Below are positions 1 through 6,159 of a stretch of 6,459 bases of DNA, in pieces. The stretch's first letter is position 1. Each line of letters opens with the position of its first letter. Under the pieces are notes generated by a model. That model was not told where the DNA came from and did no database searches. It saw only the letters and a program-made list of their open reading frames with translations. The DNA comes from JBGTKH01 sp041744735 (GTDB taxonomy: Bacteria > Planctomycetota > Planctomycetia > Pirellulales > Pirellulaceae), in assembly GCA_041744735.1 (NCBI GenBank), contig JBGTKH010000296.1:1-6459 (forward strand), written 5' to 3'. The position numbers and the translations under genes were made by a program.

Positions 1-168
1 CGTGAGAGTTCGGGAAGTCCCTTCGGGTAGCCGAACTCGTGAGAGTTCGGGAAGTCCCTTCGGGTAGCCGAACTCGTGAGAGTTCGGGAAGTCCCTTCGG
101 GTAGCCGAACTCGTGAGAGTTCGGGAAGTCCCCTCGGGTAGCCGAACTCGTGAGAGTTCGGGAAGTCC
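1..168 (+). repeat. 37-bp tandem array of REP-like hairpins
   Basis: A 37-bp unit is repeated four times (1-37, 38-74, 75-111, 112-148), followed by a 20-bp partial copy (149-168). The only difference among the copies is T to C at 133. Across each junction lies GTAG followed at once by a perfect 8-bp hairpin: CCGAACTC, loop GTGA, GAGTTCGG. Complete GTAG-hairpins lie at 27-50, 64-87, 101-124 and 138-161, with 13-nt spacers, and the window opens inside another one (1-13). A GTAG-type tetranucleotide at the 5' foot of a hairpin is the hallmark of REP sequences mobilised by REP-associated tyrosine transposases (RAYTs). The REP assignment is by architecture only, because no transposase lies in the window. 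The array continues beyond the left edge. Confidence 0.85.
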
Positions 169-191
169 AGAAGTCTCACGACTTCTGCTAC
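168..191 (-). repeat. Inverted REP-like element closing the array
   Basis: Read on the minus strand this is GTAG, CAGAAGTC, loop GTGA, GACTTCTG: a perfect 8-bp hairpin with the same tetranucleotide and the same loop as the array to its left, but a different stem and the opposite orientation. Together with the neighbouring direct copies it makes a BIME-like (bacterial interspersed mosaic element) arrangement. It ends 32 nt before the ribD start codon. Confidence 0.75.
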
Positions 192-223
192 CACAATACA
201 CAGCTTTGAAGTTGGACTAACTA

Positions 224-1327
224 ATGAACACCGCCGTCGATCGACGGTTGATGACCCGGGCGCTGGAACTAGCGGCGTACGGGCAAGGATACGTTGAACC
301 GAATCCGCTAGTCGGTTGCCTCGTCGTACAAAGCGGAGAAATTGTCGGCGAGGGATTTCACCAGCGATTCGGCGGGCCACATGCGGAGATTGAAGCGTTG
401 CGAGCGGCGGGCGACCGCGCGGCCGGCGCTACGATGTACGTGACGCTCGAACCGTGCTGCCACCACGGCAAGACGCCGCCTTGTAGCGAAGCAGTGATCG
501 CCGCTGGAATTCGCCGCGTTGTTCTCGCTCAGCGCGATCCGTTCCCGCAAGTTGCCGGCGGCGGCATCAAACAGTTGCAGGATGCGGGACTTGAAGTGGA
601 AGTCGGTTTGCTGGAAGACGAGGCGCGGCAATTGAACGCGCCGTATTTGAAGCTGATCGAAACCGGCCGGCCGTGGATCATCGCCAAGTGGGCGATGACG
701 CTCGACGGCAAGATTGCCACACGCACCGGCGACAGCCGCTGGATCAGCAGCGAAGCGTCTCGCGCCGTCGTGCATCAGCTTCGCGGCCGAGTCGACGCGA
801 TCATGGTAGGCCGCGGTACTGTAGAAACCGACGATCCGCTGCTCACCGCACGCCCGCCCGGTCCGCGCATCGCTACTCGAATCGTTTGTGACACGGCGGC
901 GTCACTTTCTTCCGACAGTCAACTAGTGCGTACCGTCAGCGCCGCGCCGCTTCTCGTCGCTGCCGGCCCAGCGGCAACTGCGGAAAACCGCCGCCGCTTG
1001 CAAGCCGCCGGCTGCGAGGTGCTAGTTTGCGACGGCGAGACACACGCCGCGCGTCTCGAACAACTGCTCGACGAACTTGGCCGCCGCCGCATGACGAATG
1101 TGTTGGTCGAAGGTGGCGGCACACTGCTCGGCGCCCTGTTCGACGCCGGCGCGATCGACGAAGTGCACGTCTTCATTGCCCCCAAAATCATCGGCGGCGT
1201 TGCAGCACCCAGTCCAATTGGCGGCGCGGGAATCGACCTGATGGAGCACGCGCTGACAATCGCCAATCCTCAAGTCGAACGTCTTGGCCCAGACCTCTAC
1301 CTACACGGTCGGTGCGCGCGGCGCTAG
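224..1327 (+). CDS. ribD: Bifunctional riboflavin biosynthesis deaminase/reductase RibD
   Basis: This cytosolic enzyme of riboflavin synthesis deaminates the pyrimidine intermediate made from GTP (EC 3.5.4.26) and then reduces its ribosyl side chain with NADPH (EC 1.1.1.193). The 367-residue length is normal for the family. The N-terminal deaminase domain (about 1-145) has HAE at 53-55 and EPCCHHGKTPPC at 76-87, giving zinc ligands H53, C78 and C87 and catalytic E55. The reductase domain (about 149-362) shows KWAMTLDGKIA (155-165), SRWISS (171-176), VGRGTVETDDP (195-205) and LVEGGGTLL (294-302). The start at 224 fits the family N-terminus, where the ALELA helix begins near residue 13. There is no strong Shine-Dalgarno, unlike the other genes here. 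No FMN-riboswitch-like leader is seen; REP-like hairpins occupy the upstream DNA. The gene stands alone, without ribE, ribA/B or ribH beside it. Confidence 0.97.
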   Translation: MNTAVDRRLMTRALELAAYGQGYVEPNPLVGCLVVQSGEIVGEGFHQRFGGPHAEIEALRAAGDRAAGATMYVTLEPCCHHGKTPPCSEAVIAAGIRRVVLAQRDPFPQVAGGGIKQLQDAGLEVEVGLLEDEARQLNAPYLKLIETGRPWIIAKWAMTLDGKIATRTGDSRWISSEASRAVVHQLRGRVDAIMVGRGTVETDDPLLTARPPGPRIATRIVCDTAASLSSDSQLVRTVSAAPLLVAAGPAATAENRRRLQAAGCEVLVCDGETHAARLEQLLDELGRRRMTNVLVEGGGTLLGALFDAGAIDEVHVFIAPKIIGGVAAPSPIGGAGIDLMEHALTIANPQVERLGPDLYLHGRCARR

Positions 1328-1339
1328 CATATTTGGAGT

Positions 1340-1362
1340 GCGGCGATTGATCGCCGCTTTTT
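1340..1362 (+). terminator. Rho-independent terminator of ribD
   Basis: GCGGCGA, loop TTGA, TCGCCGC (1340-1357) forms a perfect 7-bp GC-rich hairpin, followed at once by five T residues (1358-1362). It begins 13 nt after the ribD stop. On the minus strand no T-run follows the hairpin, so it should serve ribD only. Confidence 0.85.
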
Positions 1363-1425
1363 GGATTTTTGGCCGCGCGGACGACTGGCTAAGCAAGCAA
1401 TCACGAGTCACCACGCCCCCGACCC

Positions 1426-2259
1426 TCACTGATGCACGCGCGGCAAGCGCCAGTTTGCGTCGGATTGGTAAGTATAGCCGCGTCTGGAACTCTTCGCTGT
1501 TCCGAACGATGCGCCGTCTCTGTCCACTCGCTCGACTTCACTGCGCGGATCGCGCTGAAGCGCACCAACCGCGGACTGCACGTCGGCGATGCCTTGCACG
1601 CGTTTCACTTTTCGCAGCGTCGTCAGCAGTCGCTCGATTTCCTCATGCACGGGGCGCGTTTGGCAGCAGACCAGTGCGCGGACATTTGGCAAGTAGGCGA
1701 TAGATCCAGGCCCGCCAACGTCGTCCCACGATTGCGGCCAGACAATTGCCATGATCGCGTCGATCAACACCTGATCCTCCTCATAGATCGCGTCTTCGTA
1801 CTCGGCCAGCACCAAATCGGCGACGGGGTACAGCCGCGTCCCCAGGTTCGACTCGGTTTCCTCCGGCGTCGTGATCACCAGCGATTCGTGCCGAACCATC
1901 CACGCCAATTCCAATTGCTTAAGCATCGCTTCCAGGACCGACTCGACGGTGACGTCGGACAATTCCAGCGTCACAAGCGTGCCGGGAATGATGCCTACGC
2001 CGTCCAACGCCCGTTCGTCCAGCACGATGTTGATGCTCAAGTGCTGCCGCAGTGAGCGAACGATGTCGCCGAGGCGTTCCTCGTGATACCTGACCGAAAT
2101 GCGGGAATCGAGCGCCTGTCGAAGCGCCCGGTCCGCGGCCTGCTCGCGCGGAGGTCGAGCGTCGAACGAAACCTGCGCGTCGCACGGCGCGGTCGATGCA
2201 ACGGCCAGTCCAAGAAAACTGGAAATGATATAGCCGCGAGCGATGACAGACTTCAACAT
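1426..2259 (-). CDS. Exported protein with STN/secretin-N-like domain
   Basis: This is a 277-residue protein of unknown role. A signal peptide is likely (residues 1-28: basic MLKSVIARGY, then a hydrophobic stretch, cleavage near CDA/QV). Residues about 46-132 resemble the STN/secretin-N type of small alpha/beta domain: a predicted helix around DIVRSLRQHL, a strand in SINIVLDERAL, then VTLELSDVTVESVLEAML and a closing LVITT strand. Residues 141-222 (TRLYPVADLV, VWPQSWDDVGGPG, LVCCQTRPVHEEIERLLTTLRKVK) look like the module that follows in similar planctomycete proteins. No secretin pore domain follows, so it is not itself an outer-membrane channel. The tail from about 223 is polar and unassigned. 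The start is fixed by AGGAG (complement of 2269-2273) 9 nt upstream; the frame is open for another 107 codons upstream, but that stretch is intergenic in character. Converges on ribD and diverges from the gene at 2579. Confidence 0.85.
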   Translation of the reverse strand: MLKSVIARGYIISSFLGLAVASTAPCDAQVSFDARPPREQAADRALRQALDSRISVRYHEERLGDIVRSLRQHLSINIVLDERALDGVGIIPGTLVTLELSDVTVESVLEAMLKQLELAWMVRHESLVITTPEETESNLGTRLYPVADLVLAEYEDAIYEEDQVLIDAIMAIVWPQSWDDVGGPGSIAYLPNVRALVCCQTRPVHEEIERLLTTLRKVKRVQGIADVQSAVGALQRDPRSEVERVDRDGASFGTAKSSRRGYTYQSDANWRLPRVHQ

Positions 2260-2302
2260 AACGATTAACTCCTGCTGAGTCGAAGTTCGCCCCCGACACT
2301 CG

Positions 2303-2331
2303 ATGCTAGGCTGCCACGCGCCGCTTGGCAA
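2303..2331 (-). promoter_or_regulatory. Candidate sigma70-type promoter for the STN-like gene
   Basis: On the minus strand TTGCCA (2326-2331, 5 of 6 matches to TTGACA) is separated by 17 nt from TAGCAT (2303-2308, 4 of 6 to TATAAT). It sits 44 nt upstream of the start codon. This is a pattern match only. Confidence 0.45.
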
Positions 2332-2375
2332 GCATTGGCGCGATGAAGCTCGACTCCGCAAACGGAAGACGATGA

Positions 2376-2439
2376 CAAAATGATGTAGGGCAAAATGATA
2401 ATGTGGTAGTCCGGCATGATTTTGCCCCCATGATTTTGC
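2376..2439. repeat. CAAAATSAT repeat cluster, two direct plus two inverted copies
   Basis: CAAAATGAT occurs at 2376-2384 and 2391-2399 (15 bp apart). Its near-complement, within CATGATTTTGC, occurs at 2415-2425 and 2429-2439 (14 bp apart). The inner pair forms a 9-bp perfect inverted repeat, GGGCAAAAT (2388-2396) with ATTTTGCCC (2419-2427), around a 22-nt loop. It lies in the divergent gap, upstream of both flanking genes. It may be a dispersed intergenic element or a double operator; the sequence alone does not decide. Confidence 0.7.
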
Positions 2440-2478
2440 AATCCGTTCGGAGATTATTCTGCGAATTGGCCGACAAAG

Positions 2479-2507
2479 CTGCACGTCCCGCCGGCAGCAG
2501 ATACAAT
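2479..2507 (+). promoter_or_regulatory. Weak candidate promoter for the DUF4139-like gene
   Basis: TACAAT (2502-2507) matches the -10 consensus in 5 of 6 positions. The best-spaced -35 is only CTGCAC (2479-2484), 17 nt upstream and poor. It lies about 70 nt before the start codon. The rest of 2260-2578 holds no credible gene. Confidence 0.3.
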
Positions 2508-2565
2508 GGCGGCTGACGGTTCTCGTCCGGAACAGATTCGCATCGCTCATTCGCACATTTGAATT

Positions 2566-2571
2566 AGGAGG
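2566..2571 (+). promoter_or_regulatory. Shine-Dalgarno AGGAGG of the DUF4139-like gene
   Basis: A full AGGAGG lies 7 nt before the ATG at 2579 and fixes that start. The redoxin gene at 5923 has the same motif at the same spacing. Confidence 0.85.
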
Positions 2572-2578
2572 CCGGTCC

Positions 2579-4684
2579 ATGTCTACGTTTGTATCTCGGC
2601 GGTCGTTGTTATTCTCTTGCGCGCTAAGCTTCGTTTCTCTGTCCGCGGCCGCGTCAGGCTTAGCCGCCGCCGACCACGCGCCGCCGTTGCCGTTGAAGAA
2701 GGTTGTGCTGTTCAGTTCCAGCGTGGGCTACTTTGAACACGCGGGGCAGGTCGAGGGGAACCAGAAGGTCGAGATGACGTTCAACGTCGAGAACATCAAC
2801 GACCTGCTCAAGAGCATGGTCTTGCAGGATTCGGGTGGCGGGCGGATTTCGACGGTTACTTACGGCTCGCAAGATCCAATCTCGCGGACGCTGAAGACGT
2901 TTGCCATCGATCTGACTCGGCCGCCGTCGTTGGCCGATCTGCTCAGCCAGATTCGCGGCCACAGGGTGCAAATTGAAACGCCCAGCACGATCGTCGGCGT
3001 GGTGGTGGGCGTCGAACGCCGCCGCGTGCAAGTGGGTGCGGATCAGGTGCTGGATGTGGAAGTGCTGAATCTGAAAACGGCCACGGGTCTGCGCAGCGTG
3101 CCGCTGACAAATATCGCCGAAACTAGATTGCTCGATGAGAAACTGGACCGCGAATTCCAACAGGCGCTCGATCTGCTGGCTTCCGCGCACTCGGCCGATA
3201 AGAAAACGGTCACGCTCGACTGCCGCGGCCTAGGTCAACGGCCCGTGCGCGTGGGCTACATCCAGGAGTTCCCGATTTGGAAGACCAGTTATCGGCTGGT
3301 GCTGAAGGACGGCGAGCCGCCATTTCTGCAAGGCTGGGCGATCGTGGAAAACACGACCGAGCAGGATTGGAGCGACGTGCAGTTGACGCTGGTCAGTGGC
3401 CGGCCGATTTCGTTTGTCATGGACTTGTATCAGCCGCTATATCTGGAACGGCCGCTGGTTGTGCCAGAACTGTTTGCGTCACTGCGGCCGCGGACGTATG
3501 ACCAAGACCTAGCGGCGAAAGAAGAGGACTTTCGTGCGCTGGCCGGCACCACCGGTAAACCGATTCGCAGACCGGAGCCGACGGGAGGAATGGGTGGTTT
3601 CGGCGGCGGATTTGGCGGCGGAGCTTTCGGTGGCCCCGGCGGTCCGGCCGTAACGTCGGCCGCTCCGGCCATGGAACCCGCGCTGGACTTGCAGCAAGGC
3701 GTGTCGTCGGTGGCCGGCGCCGAAGACGTGGGCGAACTGTTCCGTTACGTGATTCAGACGCCCGTGAATTTGCCGCGGCAGCAATCGGCCATGTTGCCGA
3801 TCGTGAACGATTCGGTGAAAGGTGAGAAAGTATCGATCTACAACCCCGAGGTACATGGAAAACATCCGCTGAACGGGCTGAAGATGACTAATTCAACGGA
3901 CCTGCATCTGATGCAAGGCCCAATCACGGTCTTCGATGGCGGCGAATACGCGGGCGACGCGCGGATCGACGACCTGCAGCCGGGGACTGAGCGGCTGATC
4001 AGCTACGCGCTGGACTTGGACACCGAGGTGGCTCCGCAGCGCACCGACGACGTGCAGCAACTGGTCTCCGTCCGAATCGCCAAAGGGACGCTGCTGACCA
4101 GCCACAAGTTGACGCGCACGAATGAGTACGCCGTAAAGAACAGCGGTTCCAACGCGAAGAAGGTGCTGATCGAGCAGCCGCTCAACGCTGCGTGGGAATT
4201 GGTTTCACCGAAAGAGCCGGTGGAAAGGACCCGCGGCTTGTACCGTTTCGCCGTACAGGCCGAGCCGGGCAAGTCCTCGACGTTGACAGTGGTCGAGGAG
4301 CAAGTGATTCATCAGCAGGTGGCCGTCATGTCGCTGAGCGACGACGACGTAGTGATTTACTTGAACGCTAAGGTTGTCTCGCCTGCAGTGAAGGCGGCCT
4401 TGGGCGAAGTGATCCAGCGCAAGCACGCGCTGGCCGATGTTGCCAACCGCCGCAAACAATTGGAGCAGCAGATCGCCGAGATTGATAAGGAGCAGACCCG
4501 CGTCCGCCAAAACATGGCGCAACTCGATCGGACCAGCGAATTGTACGTGCGCTACGTCAAGAAGTTCACGGACCAAGAGGACCAAATTGAAACGCTGCGC
4601 AAGCAGATTGCGCAATTAAAGGCCGACGAGTTGGAGAAGAGTCAGGCTTTGGATACGTTCTTGTTGGAAATGGACGTGGAGTAA
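2579..4684 (+). CDS. Exported DUF4139-like (MuiA-type) protein
   Basis: This 701-residue protein starts with a signal peptide (about 1-31: RRSLLFSCAL core, Ala-rich end at LAAA). An N-terminal beta-rich region (about 38-200) begins LKKVVLFSSSVGYFEHAG. From about 222 (VRVGYIQEFPIWKTSYRLVL, then GWAIVENTTEQDWSDVQLTLVSGRP at 252-276) it matches what I know of DUF4139, the domain found in MuiA-type 'mucoidy inhibitor' proteins. The biochemical function of that family is unknown. A Gly-rich insert (336-356) interrupts the domain, which resumes at about 385 (FRYVIQTPVNLPRQQSAMLPI) and ends near 600. The C-terminus (about 605-690) is a charged heptad-like coiled coil (RRKQLEQQIAEIDKEQ, ETLRKQIAQLKADELEK). 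Many family members carry the coiled coil in the N-terminal half, so its C-terminal place is notable. It probably acts outside the cytoplasmic membrane. No T-tract terminator follows on this strand. Confidence 0.85.
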   Translation: MSTFVSRRSLLFSCALSFVSLSAAASGLAAADHAPPLPLKKVVLFSSSVGYFEHAGQVEGNQKVEMTFNVENINDLLKSMVLQDSGGGRISTVTYGSQDPISRTLKTFAIDLTRPPSLADLLSQIRGHRVQIETPSTIVGVVVGVERRRVQVGADQVLDVEVLNLKTATGLRSVPLTNIAETRLLDEKLDREFQQALDLLASAHSADKKTVTLDCRGLGQRPVRVGYIQEFPIWKTSYRLVLKDGEPPFLQGWAIVENTTEQDWSDVQLTLVSGRPISFVMDLYQPLYLERPLVVPELFASLRPRTYDQDLAAKEEDFRALAGTTGKPIRRPEPTGGMGGFGGGFGGGAFGGPGGPAVTSAAPAMEPALDLQQGVSSVAGAEDVGELFRYVIQTPVNLPRQQSAMLPIVNDSVKGEKVSIYNPEVHGKHPLNGLKMTNSTDLHLMQGPITVFDGGEYAGDARIDDLQPGTERLISYALDLDTEVAPQRTDDVQQLVSVRIAKGTLLTSHKLTRTNEYAVKNSGSNAKKVLIEQPLNAAWELVSPKEPVERTRGLYRFAVQAEPGKSSTLTVVEEQVIHQQVAVMSLSDDDVVIYLNAKVVSPAVKAALGEVIQRKHALADVANRRKQLEQQIAEIDKEQTRVRQNMAQLDRTSELYVRYVKKFTDQEDQIETLRKQIAQLKADELEKSQALDTFLLEMDVE

Positions 4685-4738
4685 CGTGCGGGCGGTGATG
4701 GCAGAAAGATGGGGCTAGTGCTTCGTCAAATTTAAAAA

Positions 4739-4805
4739 GTGGGGTAAGCATCCTGCTTGCCAATCCGATTTCATCCCAGAAACGCAAGCTGGAAGCTTAC
4801 GCCAC
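4739..4805 (-). terminator. Large inverted repeat, likely terminator of the redoxin gene
   Basis: Arms 4739-4760 and 4784-4805 are complementary at 19 of 22 positions, around a 23-nt loop. Read on the minus strand the hairpin is followed directly by five T residues (complement of 4734-4738), so it can terminate transcription of the gene ending at 4883. On the plus strand no T-run follows. Each arm is itself a small hairpin: AAGCA, TCC, TGCTT in the left arm and AAGCT, GGA, AGCTT in the right. It may be a dispersed intergenic repeat that doubles as terminator. Elsewhere in the 4685-4882 gap, GCGCGC at 4836-4841 and 4850-4855 can form a second, smaller hairpin. No gene is seen in the gap. Confidence 0.6.
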
Positions 4806-4882
4806 GAAGTTGGCACTAGAAAGATATTCGCCTTCGCGCGCTGGCGACGGCGCGCAGCAAAGTTCAAGCTACGCGCTGAACG

Positions 4883-5923
4883 TCAGTTATTCTCGTTAGC
4901 CTGCTGTAGCAGAAACGTCGCTTCGCGAGCGGCTTCGGTTTGCGGCGACTCGGCGATGATGGCTTCTAACAATGCGACGCCGCGCTTGCGGTTGCCGGCG
5001 ATGGTGCTGCCGAGCAACTTCTTGGCGGATTCGACACCTTTGGTCGCATCGAGTTCGGCCTTCACAGATTCATCGGCGGCGAGCCGTTTCACTGCGTCAG
5101 CCGTCTCGGCGGGCAAATCGTAGCCGGCGAACTGAATCACGATCGCACTGTACGTTTGATATGCCTGCCAACGCTCGCCAGCTTGTTCGGCCTGCCGGGC
5201 GCTGTCCACGGCCTGCGCGATCTGGTTCTGCACGTAAGTATTGAGCTGCTCCGCGGCGGCCTTCTGATCGGGGACTAGCGACGTGAGCGATTTCTTGATG
5301 ACGGCGGCGGCGGGCGGGTAGTTGCCGAATTCAACCGACATCCAGGCGGGACGCAGGATGACCGGAATGTTCGTCGGGTCTACGTTCCACTTTGCCGTGG
5401 CCGCGACGTCGTCCACCGACTTCTCGAAGTCGTTCGAGTTGCCTTGCATCAAGCGGCCGTCGGGCGTGAGCAACACGACTCGCCAAATGTTCTGCAGGCT
5501 GATTTCGCCGACCCCCGCGGCACGCTCCAGCGAACGATCGCCGTCGACGATCATCGGCCAGGGGATACGGTTCTGGCGAGCATAAGCCTCGACCGCGACA
5601 CGTGTGTTTCCCGAATTCACGCCGATGAACGCCACCGGCTTTCCTTCATATTTCCTGGCGACCGCCAAGAGTTCGGGCCAGCGGCCCTGACACCGCGGTC
5701 ACTGCTCTTCGTAGAACCACAACACAGCGGCTTTGCCTTTGAGCATCGGCGCCGTGAGCGGCGGCGAGTTGATCCATTGCTGCGGATTGGTCGGCAATGG
5801 CACCGTAGGCGTGGCGTCCGCGCCGAATTGCGCGACCGCGACAGTAGGGCCACAGGCTACTGCGAGTGCGCACCCCACGGCGGCAAGCACATTTCTCCCG
5901 AGGATCGATAAGGTGTGCGACAT
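4883..5923 (-). CDS. Exported thioredoxin-like protein with in-frame TGA at the active site; putative selenoprotein
   Basis: Reading through one TGA gives 346 residues. A signal peptide spans about 1-32 (hydrophobic 12-31, cleavage near AVA/QF). A thioredoxin fold follows: GKAAVLWFYEEQ (63-74), residue 75 encoded by TGA, then PRC (76-78). The site reads U-P-R-C where a CxxC is expected. Next come RWPELLAVARKY (81-92), PVAFIGVNSG (96-105), IPWPMIVDGD (120-129) and VVLLTPDGRLMQG (149-161). Residues about 185-340 are helical and Ala-rich, possibly TPR-like. The start is set by AGGAGG (complement of 5931-5936) 7 nt upstream. Apart from the TGA at 5699-5701 there is no stop or frameshift. The usual cis-proline before the third strand appears replaced (W147). 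The role is probably extracytoplasmic thiol or peroxide redox chemistry; partner unknown. If the TGA is not decoded, the gene is a nonsense pseudogene making a 74-residue stub. The final stop is also TGA. Confidence 0.8.
5654..5693 (-). promoter_or_regulatory. Candidate bacterial SECIS region (two alternative hairpins)
   Basis: Hairpin A (5675-5687, minus strand) is GGGCC, loop GCT, GGCCC: a perfect 5-bp stem whose loop starts after 16 nt from the TGA. It can extend to 5671-5693 with bulges. Hairpin B (5654-5669) is CTTGGC, loop GGTC, GCCAGG: six pairs including one G-U, with its loop after 35 nt. As I recall it, the general bacterial SECIS model wants a small apical loop with G in its first two positions about 16-37 nt from the UGA, and both fit at the edges. 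The GGTC loop of B resembles the GGUCU loop of E. coli fdhF; the distance of A is closer to fdhF. Which one SelB would use is unknown. Confidence 0.45.
5699..5701 (-). other. In-frame TGA, candidate selenocysteine codon (residue 75)
   Basis: The codon lies between GAG CAG and CCG CGG TGT, in one frame with everything upstream and downstream. It falls at the N-terminal, nucleophilic position of a thioredoxin CxxC motif, the classic place for selenocysteine. Tryptophan is encoded by TGG nearby and TGA also ends this gene and the gene at 1426, so general reassignment of TGA is unlikely. Confidence 0.7.
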
Positions 5924-6012
5924 CAGAGCACCTCCTGACAAAGTAGAAGTGAATCAAACCATGCACGGCGGATTCAGCCTTAGCGAACAATACGCCCCCT
6001 CCGCGTAACATG

Positions 6013-6041
6013 ATTCTACCACTCGATGCGAGCGTTTCCAA
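6013..6041 (-). promoter_or_regulatory. Candidate promoter of the redoxin gene
   Basis: On the minus strand TTGGAA (6036-6041, 4 of 6 matches) and TAGAAT (6013-6018, 5 of 6) are separated by exactly 17 nt. Transcription would start about 80 nt before the ATG. The promoter lies just downstream of a terminator-like hairpin, which supports an independent transcription unit. Confidence 0.5.
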
Positions 6042-6089
6042 TCATACTCCGTGGTCGCATGGGGAACAGGGCTGGTCCGCTAAATGAAA

Positions 6090-6124
6090 GAAACGCGCCA
6101 TCGATGACCGCGATGGCGCGTTTC
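6090..6124 (-). terminator. Perfect 14-bp hairpin after the charged-repeat gene
   Basis: GAAACGCGCCATCG (6090-6103) pairs perfectly with 6111-6124 around a 7-nt loop. On the minus strand the stem ends in GTTTC and runs into TTTCATTT, a T-rich though interrupted tract. It starts 35 nt after the stop at 6160 and precedes the redoxin promoter, so it most likely terminates the upstream minus-strand gene. Confidence 0.7.
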
Positions 6125-6159
6125 GGATTCAATCGCTTAAGAACAGCTCGCAAAGGCGT

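Noticed and set aside
1..168. CRISPR array
   Set aside because: The 37-bp period is a pure tandem repeat: the intervals between hairpins are identical, not unique spacers, and no cas gene is seen.
192..223. FMN riboswitch upstream of ribD
   Set aside because: Only 32 nt separate the last REP-like hairpin from the start codon, too short for the aptamer, and none of its conserved segments is seen in 1-223.
1432..2055. Long plus-strand frame opposite the STN-like gene
   Set aside because: It is antisense to a gene with a signal peptide, domain pattern and ribosome binding site, and its Arg/His/Gln-rich product looks like a shadow frame.
2260..2580. 107-codon N-terminal extension of the STN-like protein
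   Set aside because: The extension has no signal-peptide or domain character, crosses the repeat cluster and candidate promoter, and an AGGAG-preceded ATG followed by a signal peptide lies at 2259.
4883..5668. Separate 261-residue gene starting at a TTG at 5668
   Set aside because: It would begin inside the thioredoxin fold, just after the active site, with no ribosome binding site, while the frame upstream through the TGA supplies the missing N-terminal half, a signal peptide and an AGGAGG.
5699..5701. General reassignment of TGA to Trp or Gly
   Set aside because: TGG encodes Trp throughout, and TGA ends the genes at 1426 and 4883 at plausible C-termini.
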